From JABWBD01 sp040768665 (GTDB lineage: Bacteria > Planctomycetota > Planctomycetia > Pirellulales > Thermoguttaceae): DNA of 42,418 bases. The DNA lies in contig JAXGMN010000081.1 in NCBI GenBank assembly GCA_040768665.1, forward strand, positions 1 through 42,418, written 5' to 3'. Each line of letters opens with the position of its first letter. The stretch's first letter is position 1. This document shows positions 17,807-26,551 of this stretch, piece by piece. The position numbers and the translations under genes were made by a program. Below the pieces are notes generated by a model that saw nothing but the letters and a program-made list of their open reading frames with translations, was not told the origin of the DNA and searched no databases.

Positions 17807-17835
17807 ATGCTAATAACGCAAAGTTGTTCGGTCAA
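17807..17835 (-). promoter_or_regulatory. Possible promoter of the thioredoxin-like gene
   Basis: On the minus strand TTGACC (17835-17830), a 17-bp spacer and TAGCAT (17812-17807) lie 40 bp before the ATG at 17767. The -35 matches the consensus at 5 of 6 positions and the -10 at 4. No TGGCA dyad like those of the BlaI region is present. Confidence 0.35.
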
Positions 17836-17883
17836 GTTGCACTTTCCCGTCTCGGAAATCGAAGTCCAGGGAACTCGATCATC

Positions 17884-20800
17884 TCACGGGTCATTAGCGG
17901 CCGGTTCCTCCACGGTGATCGCTACGCAGAATGGCGCGGCGGATGTACCGGCGGCGAGGTAGTCGATCGTGGCGACTTTCCTTTCCGGATGAGGGTTCTG
18001 CCAGCCGCCCGCAAATAAGGCAAACGGCTGGGCCGGCCGCCCGCTTCCCTTGGCTCGATCCTCGGTCACGTCGTTGAACGTCTTCCAAGCGATCGTGCCC
18101 CGCGTGGGCGAAACGGGGTTCCAACTGCACCAGTCGCGAACGTCGTCGCCTTCGACAATGGCAATCCATTGGTCACTGCCATCTTCGTAGCGAACACGGT
18201 AGTAACCGATCGTCGTGCCGTCGGGCAGGGCGTCGATCGCCGAAGAACGAGACGGCAACGGCCGATAGTCGGCGATCGCGGTGCGACGGGGGTAACCGGT
18301 GTAAGAATCGCCGACGCCGTTGCCGTGCAGCACGAACAAGCGTCCGACCGCCCGATGCACGGGGATGCCTTCGACCTTGTTCGGCCCCATGGGTAAATAC
18401 TCGTTGCCTAATTGAATCGGGCGACTGCCGATCTTGAACTTAACGCCTGCCAGCACCTGTTCGCCGCGCGGCAGGCCGGGGAGTTGGTCGAAGGGGTTGC
18501 CGAGGGCAACGGCGGCCGTTTGTTCCTCCAGCGATTCGAGATCCAGGGGCGTTAGCTTGCCGTTCGGATGAAAAGGAGTTTTGAGATCCAGATGGGCCGG
18601 ATTGCCTTTGGGATGGTGAGCGGCATGGAAGGCCCGCAAGGGAGCCAGCGACTCGTCGGAGAGCATCCAGATTTCATTGCCGTAAGGCAAAGTAAGTTCG
18701 ACGGCAAGCTTCGACCCATCGGGTGACCAGGCGGGCCGGTTCACCTTGCCCCGGACGACATGCATCGGTGGAACCCCGGTCGGGTCGAGGATCCAAAGGC
18801 CGAGGTAGTCCTCCACGCCATCGTCCACCCCGCCACAGGCGATCTGACGTCCGTCCGGAGACCAGCGTGCAAAGCCCATGCTGCGCCCCGAGAGCCCTTC
18901 GCCATTACCGGGGACGCTCCGCACGACGGTGACTTTGCCCGATGGGCGATCGAGCAGGTTCAGAAAGCCGCTGTCGCCGAAGTAGGCGACTTGAGTCCCA
19001 TCGGGAGAGACCGCCGGATGCGGGCCCACCTTGCTGGCGATGGTCTTGATGGCCGACGTGTCGGCCGCCGCCCGCCACGGCATGGCCTTCAGCGTCCCGT
19101 CGAGGTCCATGAAGCAAAGCGTCTTCCCCTCGGCAGACCAAGCCGGAAAGGTACCCGCGCAAATCCGTTGTGGCTGGCCGCCCGAAAGCCTGGCGACCCA
19201 AATCTCTTCAGCGCCGCTCATACCGCGCGCGTAGGCAATGAGGTCTCTCTCCTTAGGCGACCAGGCGGGGTCGCGGCCGACGTCCACCAGGGTGCTCTCC
19301 TTGCCCGTCTTCAGATCGACAATCGCGATGCCGCCCTCAGGTGGCGATTTGCCAAACGCCACTCGCTTTGCGTCGGGCGACCAGGTCGCCCCCGAACCCT
19401 TGCCGAGGAAAACGCCGCCCAGCATCTTGATTCTCGCCGTGGGGACCGATTCCAATCGCGCCGGCCGCAACGGCCGCACCGCCTCCGGGATCAGCGGCAC
19501 CGGAGGTTTTGGCGGCGAAACCCCTCTCAGTTTGGTGATGTCCCAGAAATGGATCTTGTGGTCCTCGCCTCCGCACGCCAAAAACTTGCCGTCCGCGGAA
19601 ATGGCCAGGCATCGAGACCCTCCGGCGTTCGCAGGCAGGCTCGCCAGCGGCTGGCCTGTCGCCACATCCCAGAATTTGACCCTGCCGTCCAAGCCCGACG
19701 ACGCGAGAAGTCGGCCGTTGGGAGTAAAGGCCACCGCGGTCACGTCGCCACGGTGGCCTTCCAAGACACGTCGCCGCAGATCGCCTTCAGGCTCGCGCGT
19801 GCATAGCGCGATGTGCCCATGGTCCACCCCCACGGCAAAACCCTGGTCGTTGGCGCCACAGGCGAGCGCCAAAGGGGCGCCGTCGGGCGGAAAGCTTGCC
19901 CGATATCTCTGTTCATGGGCCTCCCATAGTTTGACTGAATTGCCACGGCAACCGGAGACGATCGTCTCGCCGTCGGGGCTGAACGCAACGCTCAGGTTCC
20001 GGAAGGCATTCCCTCCGTACCCGTCATGGACTTGCTCGCCCGTGGCCGTGTCCCAGACTCTCACGATGCGGTCCATTCCTCCGGAGACCAACAACTTGTC
20101 GTCCGGCGAAAAGGCGACGGAGAGGACTGCCCCCACATGGCCCACGCAAGTGCGCAGCTTCTTGGCCGCCCTTACGTCCCAGAGGGTGATCGTAGGATCG
20201 CTGCCCGTCGTGGCGAGCATCCTGCCGTCGCTAGAAAGAGCGGCTGCGTAGAGTTGGTGCCCGCCAGTGGCCGAGCCAGTGGGTTTTTCGATCGCTTCGA
20301 GAGTCGTACGCACCGCCCCATGGGGCAGCATCCAAGTTTTGACGGTGCCATCCCGGCTGGCGGAGACAAGCGTTCTGCCATCCGAAGCGAATCCCACGAA
20401 CCATACCGGCGCAGTGTGGCGGAAAAGGGTGACCGACGGCTGCCGAGCCAGTGCCTCGACGACGCCCGGACGGGGTTCGGCCAAGGGCCAAGTTGCCTGC
20501 GATTGGAGTTCCGCCGTGGTTGCCACACCGACCATCGCCGCCGCTGCCGAGAGAATCGCGGCACAGACCAGGAGCAGTCCGCCAGCCACACGGCTGACCG
20601 GCAGATGGGAACGAGTCTGGTCGAGCAGCGCGCGAACGCGGCGCTCCAGCCCCGAAGGCTGTGCCATGGCCAACGCCGCCGGCATGGCCAATGCGCGGCA
20701 GTCGCGGGCAAGCTCCACCAGGTGGCGAGCGTAGTCGGTCGGCCGCTCGCCGGCCATCAACACGCAATCATCACAGGCCATTTCCCGCTCCGCGCGCAAT

Positions 20801-21711
20801 CGTTGCAGCGAATACCAGACGAGCGGATGGAACCAATACATGGCACAGGTCATGCGAGCCAGCAACTGGAATTGCATGTCCCATCGCTTCACGTGGGCCA
20901 ACTCGTGCAGCAGCACGATCCGTTGCCGCTGGGCTGTCCATCCTCTCCAAGCCGCCGGAAGAAGCACGGTGGGCCGCAACACTCCCCAAGTCATCGGAAC
21001 CAGAGAGCCCTCCGCCTCGAGCAGCCGGACGGCTCGCCTCACTCGCAGTTCTCGCTGCAACCCGGCAAGAAGCCGGCTTTGCTCAGAGTCGACCACCGGC
21101 CGGGCCCTGCGGCCAACCGAGCGGTTGCGGATCAGGCCCACTGCGATCGGCACGAGAGCCCCCGCCAGCCCTGCAACCCAAAGGACGACAATCCACGTTT
21201 GCCAAGAGAGCTTCCACACCGCCCAGTCCGACGTGACGGAGATGGCCGAAGGCGGCTCGCTCTGCTCCTCGGTAGCCCCTGAGGCGTCCGGCGCAGCGGC
21301 ATTTGCCGACCGGGACGTAGAACTCGAATGCGCCGGGATCGGAGGAACCAGCTCAGTGTATTGCTCCGGGAGGTCCGGAATCATCCCCGGCCGGTCAAGC
21401 TCCAGGGATCGGGACGCGGTGCGCTGGACTTGCGGCGACAGCGAGGGGCTCGCGGTCTGAGTGTTTCCAAGCGCGGGAACAATCGGCAAGCGCCAGCCGG
21501 GCAAAAACGCCGGAGGCACCGGCAGCAGCAACAGACCGGCGAAGGCCAGGCCCCAGATGCGATGCCGAACGGCCGCGGACGACTGCCGAGCCAGGCTGGT
21601 CGCCAGCCAGGCTGCGACGATTAACAGAGTGGCTTTCAGGAAGATGTCGAGAAGGAACAGAACGGCCGCGCCATCGGTGGCCGCCAGATCGCGAGTCAGC
21701 ACGTCGATCAT
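17884..21711 (-). CDS. BlaR1/MecR1-type M56 zinc peptidase fused to WD40 and TolB-like propellers
   Basis: A 1275-residue membrane protein. The N-terminal 400 residues match the M56 family: membrane helices at about 18-36, 50-70 and 170-195, the zinc motif HELAH (269-273), the RAEREMACDDCVL segment and a last helix (GGLLLVCAAILSAAAAMVGV). BlaR1 would carry a penicillin-binding sensor next. Here there are instead seven WD40 blades (about 430-735), then TolB/PD40 repeats (about 770-1010; 'ATWSPDAKRVAFG', 'PAWSPKERDLIAY') and an unrecognised C-terminus. The ATG directly follows the stop of the BlaI-like gene, with AAGGAGG inside that gene, so they are translationally coupled. The peptidase probably inactivates the repressor when the propeller part senses a signal; that signal is unknown. 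Confidence 0.9.
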   Translation of the reverse strand: MIDVLTRDLAATDGAAVLFLLDIFLKATLLIVAAWLATSLARQSSAAVRHRIWGLAFAGLLLLPVPPAFLPGWRLPIVPALGNTQTASPSLSPQVQRTASRSLELDRPGMIPDLPEQYTELVPPIPAHSSSTSRSANAAAPDASGATEEQSEPPSAISVTSDWAVWKLSWQTWIVVLWVAGLAGALVPIAVGLIRNRSVGRRARPVVDSEQSRLLAGLQRELRVRRAVRLLEAEGSLVPMTWGVLRPTVLLPAAWRGWTAQRQRIVLLHELAHVKRWDMQFQLLARMTCAMYWFHPLVWYSLQRLRAEREMACDDCVLMAGERPTDYARHLVELARDCRALAMPAALAMAQPSGLERRVRALLDQTRSHLPVSRVAGGLLLVCAAILSAAAAMVGVATTAELQSQATWPLAEPRPGVVEALARQPSVTLFRHTAPVWFVGFASDGRTLVSASRDGTVKTWMLPHGAVRTTLEAIEKPTGSATGGHQLYAAALSSDGRMLATTGSDPTITLWDVRAAKKLRTCVGHVGAVLSVAFSPDDKLLVSGGMDRIVRVWDTATGEQVHDGYGGNAFRNLSVAFSPDGETIVSGCRGNSVKLWEAHEQRYRASFPPDGAPLALACGANDQGFAVGVDHGHIALCTREPEGDLRRRVLEGHRGDVTAVAFTPNGRLLASSGLDGRVKFWDVATGQPLASLPANAGGSRCLAISADGKFLACGGEDHKIHFWDITKLRGVSPPKPPVPLIPEAVRPLRPARLESVPTARIKMLGGVFLGKGSGATWSPDAKRVAFGKSPPEGGIAIVDLKTGKESTLVDVGRDPAWSPKERDLIAYARGMSGAEEIWVARLSGGQPQRICAGTFPAWSAEGKTLCFMDLDGTLKAMPWRAAADTSAIKTIASKVGPHPAVSPDGTQVAYFGDSGFLNLLDRPSGKVTVVRSVPGNGEGLSGRSMGFARWSPDGRQIACGGVDDGVEDYLGLWILDPTGVPPMHVVRGKVNRPAWSPDGSKLAVELTLPYGNEIWMLSDESLAPLRAFHAAHHPKGNPAHLDLKTPFHPNGKLTPLDLESLEEQTAAVALGNPFDQLPGLPRGEQVLAGVKFKIGSRPIQLGNEYLPMGPNKVEGIPVHRAVGRLFVLHGNGVGDSYTGYPRRTAIADYRPLPSRSSAIDALPDGTTIGYYRVRYEDGSDQWIAIVEGDDVRDWCSWNPVSPTRGTIAWKTFNDVTEDRAKGSGRPAQPFALFAGGWQNPHPERKVATIDYLAAGTSAAPFCVAITVEEPAANDP

Positions 21712-22104
21712 CTATCGGCCCTCCTTTCGAGCTTCATTGATGAGCCGTTCGATGCGATCCAACTCGCCGTCGGACAGCTTCTCCGAACTGATATCAAGTA
21801 TGGCGGCCACCGCATCCGGGGCCGAGCCACCAAAGAACGTCTTGATCAGATGGCCGAGCGCCGACCGGCTGACGGACTCCTTGGGTTCCCTGGGCCGGTA
21901 GATATACTTCGTACCTTCCCGGCGATGCCGGAGGTGTCCTTTGCCTTCCAGGTAGCGGATCATCGTCCGGACCGCGGAATAGCTGGGGGGGTCCGGCAGC
22001 CTCTCCAGCACATCCCCCACCGAAGCCTCGCCAAGCTCGAAGATGACATCCATGATCTGGCGTTCGCGTCGGCCCAGATCCCGGGGCGATTTCTTGTTGC
22101 TCAT
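21712..22104 (-). CDS. BlaI/MecI-type transcriptional repressor
   Basis: A 130-residue winged-helix repressor (penicillinase repressor family). The recognisable parts are LGRRERQIMDVIFELGEASVGDVLERL, the recognition helix PPSYSAVRTMIRYLEGKGHLRHRREGTKYIYRP, and a C-terminal dimerisation part (FFGGSAPDAVAAILDISSEKLSDGELDRIERLI). The length is normal for the family. Such dimers bind paired dyads over the promoter and are released when the M56 partner, encoded immediately downstream, cleaves them. Two TGGCA-type dyads lie over its own promoter at 22144-22194, which implies autoregulation. AGGAG is about 12 bases upstream of the ATG at 22104, rather far. Confidence 0.93.
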   Translation of the reverse strand: MSNKKSPRDLGRRERQIMDVIFELGEASVGDVLERLPDPPSYSAVRTMIRYLEGKGHLRHRREGTKYIYRPREPKESVSRSALGHLIKTFFGGSAPDAVAAILDISSEKLSDGELDRIERLINEARKEGR

Positions 22105-22143
22105 CGTGTGTCATTGCTCCTGGAAAGCGCGGTCGACCCGTAG

Positions 22144-22194
22144 TGGTAATCCTTTGCCACATGCCAATCTACTGCCATAGCTTTGCCACGTCAA
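22144..22194 (-). promoter_or_regulatory. Promoter and tandem BlaI-type operator of the repressor-peptidase operon
   Basis: On the minus strand TTGACG (22194-22189), 17 bp, then TAGATT (22171-22166) form a promoter. Two half-symmetric sites overlap it: TGGTA-N6-TGCCA (22144-22159) over the predicted start and TGCCA-N6-TGCCA (22162-22177) over the -10. They are 18 bp apart. The same arrangement with better symmetry occurs at 22803-22853. The repressor gene begins 40 bp downstream. That the BlaI-like protein binds here is inference from position and family. Confidence 0.68.
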
Positions 22195-22207
22195 GTGTGC
22201 TGAGCTT

Positions 22208-22714
22208 TCAACCGCTTTGGCTAGAGCCGCCAAAAGGTCGGCAAGTGTTCGTGTGCGTGGTTTCCCGGGATGGCACCTCCGGGAATCGAGCGTTGATAAA
22301 CCGGACACCCCCGATCGTACCCGTCTCCACACCGTCCCTCACGCTCCAGAACCAGATACCGGTGGGCAGCCGCAATGCGCCGGAGTCGACGTCTCTCAGT
22401 TGAAGGCTGCAATCCTCGGGGGCCATACGTTCGACATGACACACATCGAGCCGCGCCAGATCGGCCCGCGACAGGGGCTCGGCTACGGAGCGTGGACTCT
22501 TCGGCCCGGCCTTCGTTCGCACGAACCACGTAACCTGATGGTCCCAGTCGAAGATGATGATGGTGTCGTCGGGTAGCGTATCCACGTTGAGGACGGCCGG
22601 TCGGGCCGCCGACCGCAGAACCGCGCCGGTCGCAGTGCCTAACAGGATGCAACCTGTCGCTACTCCGCACAGCACGCCGATGGTCACAAGCAGGTCATAG
22701 GCGAGGTGCCGCAT
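22208..22714 (-). CDS. Small membrane-anchored protein, probable member of the BlaI regulon
   Basis: A 168-residue protein with one N-terminal hydrophobic helix (LAYDLLVTIGVLCGVATGCILLGTATGAVL) and a soluble domain with TIIIFDWDHQVTWFVRTKAG and ALRLPTGIWFWSVRDGVETG. A Cys in the helix (ATGC) could be a lipobox, but the match is weak. No family recognised. The ATG at 22714 has GGAGG eight bases before it; the frame extends to 22837, but that part covers the promoter and operator. It lies 103 bp upstream of the BlaI-like gene on the same strand. Its promoter region (22803-22853) nearly duplicates that of the repressor gene, so both should respond to the same repressor. Confidence 0.75.
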   Translation of the reverse strand: MRHLAYDLLVTIGVLCGVATGCILLGTATGAVLRSAARPAVLNVDTLPDDTIIIFDWDHQVTWFVRTKAGPKSPRSVAEPLSRADLARLDVCHVERMAPEDCSLQLRDVDSGALRLPTGIWFWSVRDGVETGTIGGVRFINARFPEVPSRETTHTNTCRPFGGSSQSG

Positions 22715-22802
22715 GGTTTCTGCCTCCGTCTCGGGAGCGGTTGAACATGATCCCCGGACAGGGAACGCCGGAGCGGGAAATCGAAGCATATCCTGCTCTA
22801 GG

Positions 22803-22853
22803 TGGCAATCAATTGCCACATGGCAATATACTGCCACGACGTCCTCGCGTCAA
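22803..22853 (-). promoter_or_regulatory. Promoter with two perfect TGGCA-N6-TGCCA dyads
   Basis: The dyads lie at 22803-22818 and 22821-22836, again 18 bp apart. The first is symmetric over nearly its whole length (GTGGCAAT-CA-ATTGCCAC). On the minus strand TTGACG (22853-22848), 17 bp and TATATT (22830-22825) form the promoter. The second dyad covers the -10 and the first covers the predicted start near 22817. The gene start is at 22714, giving a leader of about 100 nt. Confidence 0.7.
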
Positions 22854-23266
22854 GCCTCTTTTTCAGTCTCCGCGAACCGCATCGCCAGCTTTTTTCCCCA
22901 AGGAGCCCGACGGATGACTGGCAAAGGGCCGTCACTCGCAGGCATGCAGGGGCCCGATGATGAACGGCCTTGACGAGCTGCGGTTTGTCGAGCGTCAGGC
23001 CCAGTGGGCCTGGAGGTCCCACCCCGGGAAAGGGCACTGGCTCCGTCGCCCGTAAAGGTATTCCGTACAGCAGAGCCCTGCGGCGACGGTGCCTGTCCCA
23101 CGGGCTGCCGCGTTTGCAGTTTGATGGGATAAGGGATGAGACTCGAAACAGGCGTTCAAGAGCGCGAACGGTGGAAGAAGAGAAGGAAGGAAAGAAAGCG
23201 GTGCCAAGGCACGCGCACTCCAAAGAGCGGAATGTGCCCGGCGGATTCGACCCGAAAGACGGGAGG
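22854..23266. other. Intergenic stretch without a recognised gene
   Basis: About 410 bp between the end of the RND pump gene and the promoter at 22803-22853. All frames look like non-coding sequence. A few G/C-rich complementary segments, such as GGCCCAGTGGGCC near 23000, could fold. No intrinsic terminator with a T-run was seen. No RNA gene was recognised. Confidence 0.5.
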
Positions 23267-26200
23267 TCAGCTCATCGTGAATGAGTCTTCGATGGGCTCA
23301 CCGGCGGGCGCGCGGGGCCCGTCCTTCGACACTCTCCTCGCGATCGGCTGGACAGCACGATCCTCGCGGCGGCGGGTGAACAGGGCGGCGAGGTCGTCCA
23401 GGAACGAATAAACGACCGGCACCGCCAGCAGCGTGAGCAGCAGTGAGAGCGTCTGACCGCCGACGGTAAGAACGGCGATCGAGCGGCGTTCCTCCGCGCC
23501 GGGGCCGACGCCGATCAAAAGCGGCAGCATGCCGGCTACGAAGGAAAAGGTCGTCATGAGAATCGGCCGGAGGCGATCGCGGTTCGCCTGGAGGATGGCC
23601 GCCATACGGTCCATTCCCGCGGCGCGGAGCTGGTTGGTGTGGTCCACCTGCAGGATCGCGGCTTTCTTGACCACTCCGAACAGCACGAGGATTCCCAGCG
23701 CCGAGTAGAGGTTGAGTGTTTCCCCGCCCAGCCAAAGGCTCACCAGGCCGAAGGGAACGGCCAGCGGCAACGAGATGAGGATCGTGAGCGGATGCAGAAT
23801 GTGCTCGAACTGGGCCGCGAGCACAATGTACATGAAGATGAACGAGAGCACGAAGGTCCAACGGAAATCGCGGAAGGTCCGCTCCAGCTCGCGGCCCTGG
23901 CCCATCACCCGCGTGCTGTACGTAGTGGGCATGCCCAGTTCGTCGGCGGCCGCGCGGACGGCCTCCAAACGGTCGCTGAGCGCGAAGCCGGGAGCCACAT
24001 TCATCCGCACGGCCGACATCCGTTGCCGATCGAGCCGGTCGATCCGCGCCGCGTTGGGCCGAGTGCGGAAGCTCACGACGTTGTCCAGGCGGGTGAGGGT
24101 TCGCCCGCTCGTGGCGCCGGTCGCTTCGCCGGAAGTCGGCCCCGCCGGGCCGCCGGACGACGGCCGGGTACGGACGTAGAGCTGTGAAATCGCCTCGGCG
24201 CTGTCGCGGTCGATCCCCACCAGCCGAAGCTCGACATCGTAGACGTCGTCCAGAAGGGGATCGAGATACCGGCTGACGCGGTCGTCGCCGCCGACGGCGA
24301 TCCGCAGGGTTTCGGCGATCTCCTGGACCTCGATTCCCAGCGTCGCCGCCCGCTCGCGGTCGATGTCGACCAGCAGCTCGGGCTTGTTCAGTCGTAGCGT
24401 GATGTCGGCATCGACGATGCCGGGCAGTGCCGAGACCTTGTCGCGAAGCGCTTCGCTGAACTCGGCGAGTTGAGACAGATCGGGGCCGCTGATGGCGAAG
24501 TCCATGTCGACCGGTGCGCCTTGCCGCAGCGAGGTCTGGTTCCGGACGGCCCCGCGCAGCTCCGTGTACTTCGAAAGCCGCCTGCGGATCTCCTGCATCT
24601 TTTCGCTCTGGGTATAGTTGCCCGCGAAAGCCGCTCCCGGCCGGCCCGCCCAGGCTTCCTTCCATAGCCTGCCGAGCGAGAAGGTCCGCTCGTCGATGTC
24701 GTCCAACCGCACGAAGAGATAGGCGAAATTCACGCGAGCAAGCCCCACCGAGCCCACGGTGGCGAGCACCTGCCTCACGCCGGGCACGTCGAGAATGTCG
24801 GCTTCGACCTGGCGAAGGGTTGCGTCCATGGCGCGGACGGTGATGCCCTCGGGGGCGTTGATGCGGACCTCGAACTCTCCTTCATCGACGTTCGTCGGGA
24901 TGTAATCCTTCTGGACGAAGTGGTAAAGCGGATAATTGGCCGCCACCACCGCGAGCGAAACGGCCAGCACAATCCAGCGGTGGCGCATGGCGAGCCGCAG
25001 GCAGGCGAGATACCCCAGATCGATCCAATGATAGAAGCCGCGCCGCGAAGCACCGACGGCGCCGCCGGTAATCGGCCGCAGCAGGCGCGAGCACATCATC
25101 GGAGTGAGCGAGAAACTGATCAGCAGGGAGACGAGAATGGCAACGGTGGCGGTCAGGCCGAACTGGAAGAGCATCCGCCCGGTCACGCTGGAAAGAAACG
25201 ACACCGGCAGAAAGACAATTACCAGCGACAGGGTGGTCGCCAGGACCGCCAGCCCGATCTCCTTGGTCGCCCCGACGGCCGCCTGCATCGGGGGCACGTC
25301 CTTCTCCTCGATCCAGTGGAAGACATTTTCCAGCACCACGATGGCATCGTCGATCACCACCCCGACCATGAGCACCAAAGCCAGCATCGTCACGTTGTTG
25401 AGCGTGAAGCCCATGGCGCGCATCATCGCGAAGCTGGCGATGATCGAGGCCGGAATGGCCACGGCCGCGATCAGGGTCGATCTCCACGACCGCATGAACA
25501 AGAGCACCACGATGCTGGCCAGTATGCTGCCCGAGATGAGGTGTTTCTGGACCTCCTCGATCGCCGCCTGGATATAGCGGGACTGGTCCTGGATGATGTC
25601 CAGCGCGAGATCCTCCGGCAGAAGCTCCCTCGCCCGCTCGAGGCGATCCTTGACCGCCTCGATCACTTCGACCGTGTTGGCGCCCGATTGCCGTTGCACC
25701 TGGAGCACGACGGCGGGCCGGCCGTTGATCCGCGCCAGGTTGCGGACCTCCTTCGTGCCGTCGACGATTTCCCCCAGATCGCCCAGCCGCACGGGCGTTC
25801 CGCGGACCGTTGCCACGACCAGGTCGGAAAAATTCCGGACGACGGTGAAGCGGCCGAGCGTCCGCAAAGCCAGCTCGTTGGCGCCGGCGTCGACCCGCCC
25901 GCCGGGGATCTCGACGTTCTGGCGGGCCAGCGCCTCGCGGACTTCCATGATCGACAGACCATAGGCCGCCAGGCGGCCGGCTTCGATGTTGATCTGGACC
26001 GCCCGGTCCGTGGCGCCTGAGATCGTGACTTGCCCGACGCCGGGGGCCGACTCGATCACGTTCTTCACGTTGCGGTCGGCCAACACGAACAACTCGCGGC
26101 CGTCGCGCGGCCCCGATACGGCGACGCTCAGGATGGGCGAGGAATCGACGTCCTGCTTGCGGATCACCGGGGGATCGGTGTCGGGGGGCAGGCGGTTGAG

Positions 26201-26548
26201 CACGCTGTTCACCGCGTCGCGGACGTCCTGCGTGGCCGCGTCGATGTCGCGATTGATATTGAACGTGAGGATGATCAGCGATGCGCCTTCACTGGAAATC
26301 GACCTCAGTTCGTCGATCCCCTCGACCGTCGCGACCGCGTCCTCGAGGACCTGGCTGATCTCCGATTCGATCTCTTCCGGCGCTGCGCCGCGGTAGGTGG
26401 TCCGGACGTAGACCGAGGGCAAGTCCATCTTGGGAAAACGGTCGACGCCCAACTGCAGGTACGACGCGACGCCGGCCACCACCAAGGCCAGGATCAGCAT
26501 CACGGCAAATACCGGACGCTTGACACAGATCTCAGCCAGCCATTGCAA
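23267..26548 (-). CDS. RND family multidrug efflux pump, inner-membrane subunit (AcrB/HAE1 type)
   Basis: A 1093-residue proton-driven pump subunit of normal length. It opens with AEICVKRPVFAVMLILALVVAG and has the periplasmic porter segments FPKMDLPSVYVRTTYRGAAPEEIE and INIEAGRLAAYGLSIMEVREAL. Membrane helix 4 has the proton-relay Asp pair (VGVVIDDAIVVLENVF), and helix 10 the conserved Lys (LFGVVKKAAILQVDH). The start is a TTG at 26548 with GGAGGAG six bases before it; the only close ATG is out of frame. The adaptor gene ends 3 bp upstream and includes the ribosome binding site, so translation is coupled. Substrate unknown; the DD pair favours organic compounds over metal ions. No TolC-like gene lies in the window. 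Confidence 0.95.
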   Translation of the reverse strand: MQWLAEICVKRPVFAVMLILALVVAGVASYLQLGVDRFPKMDLPSVYVRTTYRGAAPEEIESEISQVLEDAVATVEGIDELRSISSEGASLIILTFNINRDIDAATQDVRDAVNSVLNRLPPDTDPPVIRKQDVDSSPILSVAVSGPRDGRELFVLADRNVKNVIESAPGVGQVTISGATDRAVQINIEAGRLAAYGLSIMEVREALARQNVEIPGGRVDAGANELALRTLGRFTVVRNFSDLVVATVRGTPVRLGDLGEIVDGTKEVRNLARINGRPAVVLQVQRQSGANTVEVIEAVKDRLERARELLPEDLALDIIQDQSRYIQAAIEEVQKHLISGSILASIVVLLFMRSWRSTLIAAVAIPASIIASFAMMRAMGFTLNNVTMLALVLMVGVVIDDAIVVLENVFHWIEEKDVPPMQAAVGATKEIGLAVLATTLSLVIVFLPVSFLSSVTGRMLFQFGLTATVAILVSLLISFSLTPMMCSRLLRPITGGAVGASRRGFYHWIDLGYLACLRLAMRHRWIVLAVSLAVVAANYPLYHFVQKDYIPTNVDEGEFEVRINAPEGITVRAMDATLRQVEADILDVPGVRQVLATVGSVGLARVNFAYLFVRLDDIDERTFSLGRLWKEAWAGRPGAAFAGNYTQSEKMQEIRRRLSKYTELRGAVRNQTSLRQGAPVDMDFAISGPDLSQLAEFSEALRDKVSALPGIVDADITLRLNKPELLVDIDRERAATLGIEVQEIAETLRIAVGGDDRVSRYLDPLLDDVYDVELRLVGIDRDSAEAISQLYVRTRPSSGGPAGPTSGEATGATSGRTLTRLDNVVSFRTRPNAARIDRLDRQRMSAVRMNVAPGFALSDRLEAVRAAADELGMPTTYSTRVMGQGRELERTFRDFRWTFVLSFIFMYIVLAAQFEHILHPLTILISLPLAVPFGLVSLWLGGETLNLYSALGILVLFGVVKKAAILQVDHTNQLRAAGMDRMAAILQANRDRLRPILMTTFSFVAGMLPLLIGVGPGAEERRSIAVLTVGGQTLSLLLTLLAVPVVYSFLDDLAALFTRRREDRAVQPIARRVSKDGPRAPAGEPIEDSFTMS

Positions 26549-26551
26549 GGT

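Noticed and set aside
24920..26020. Plus-strand open frame of 366 codons opposite the RND pump
   Set aside because: Antisense shadow with strongly biased composition (His, Arg, Gly, Asp).
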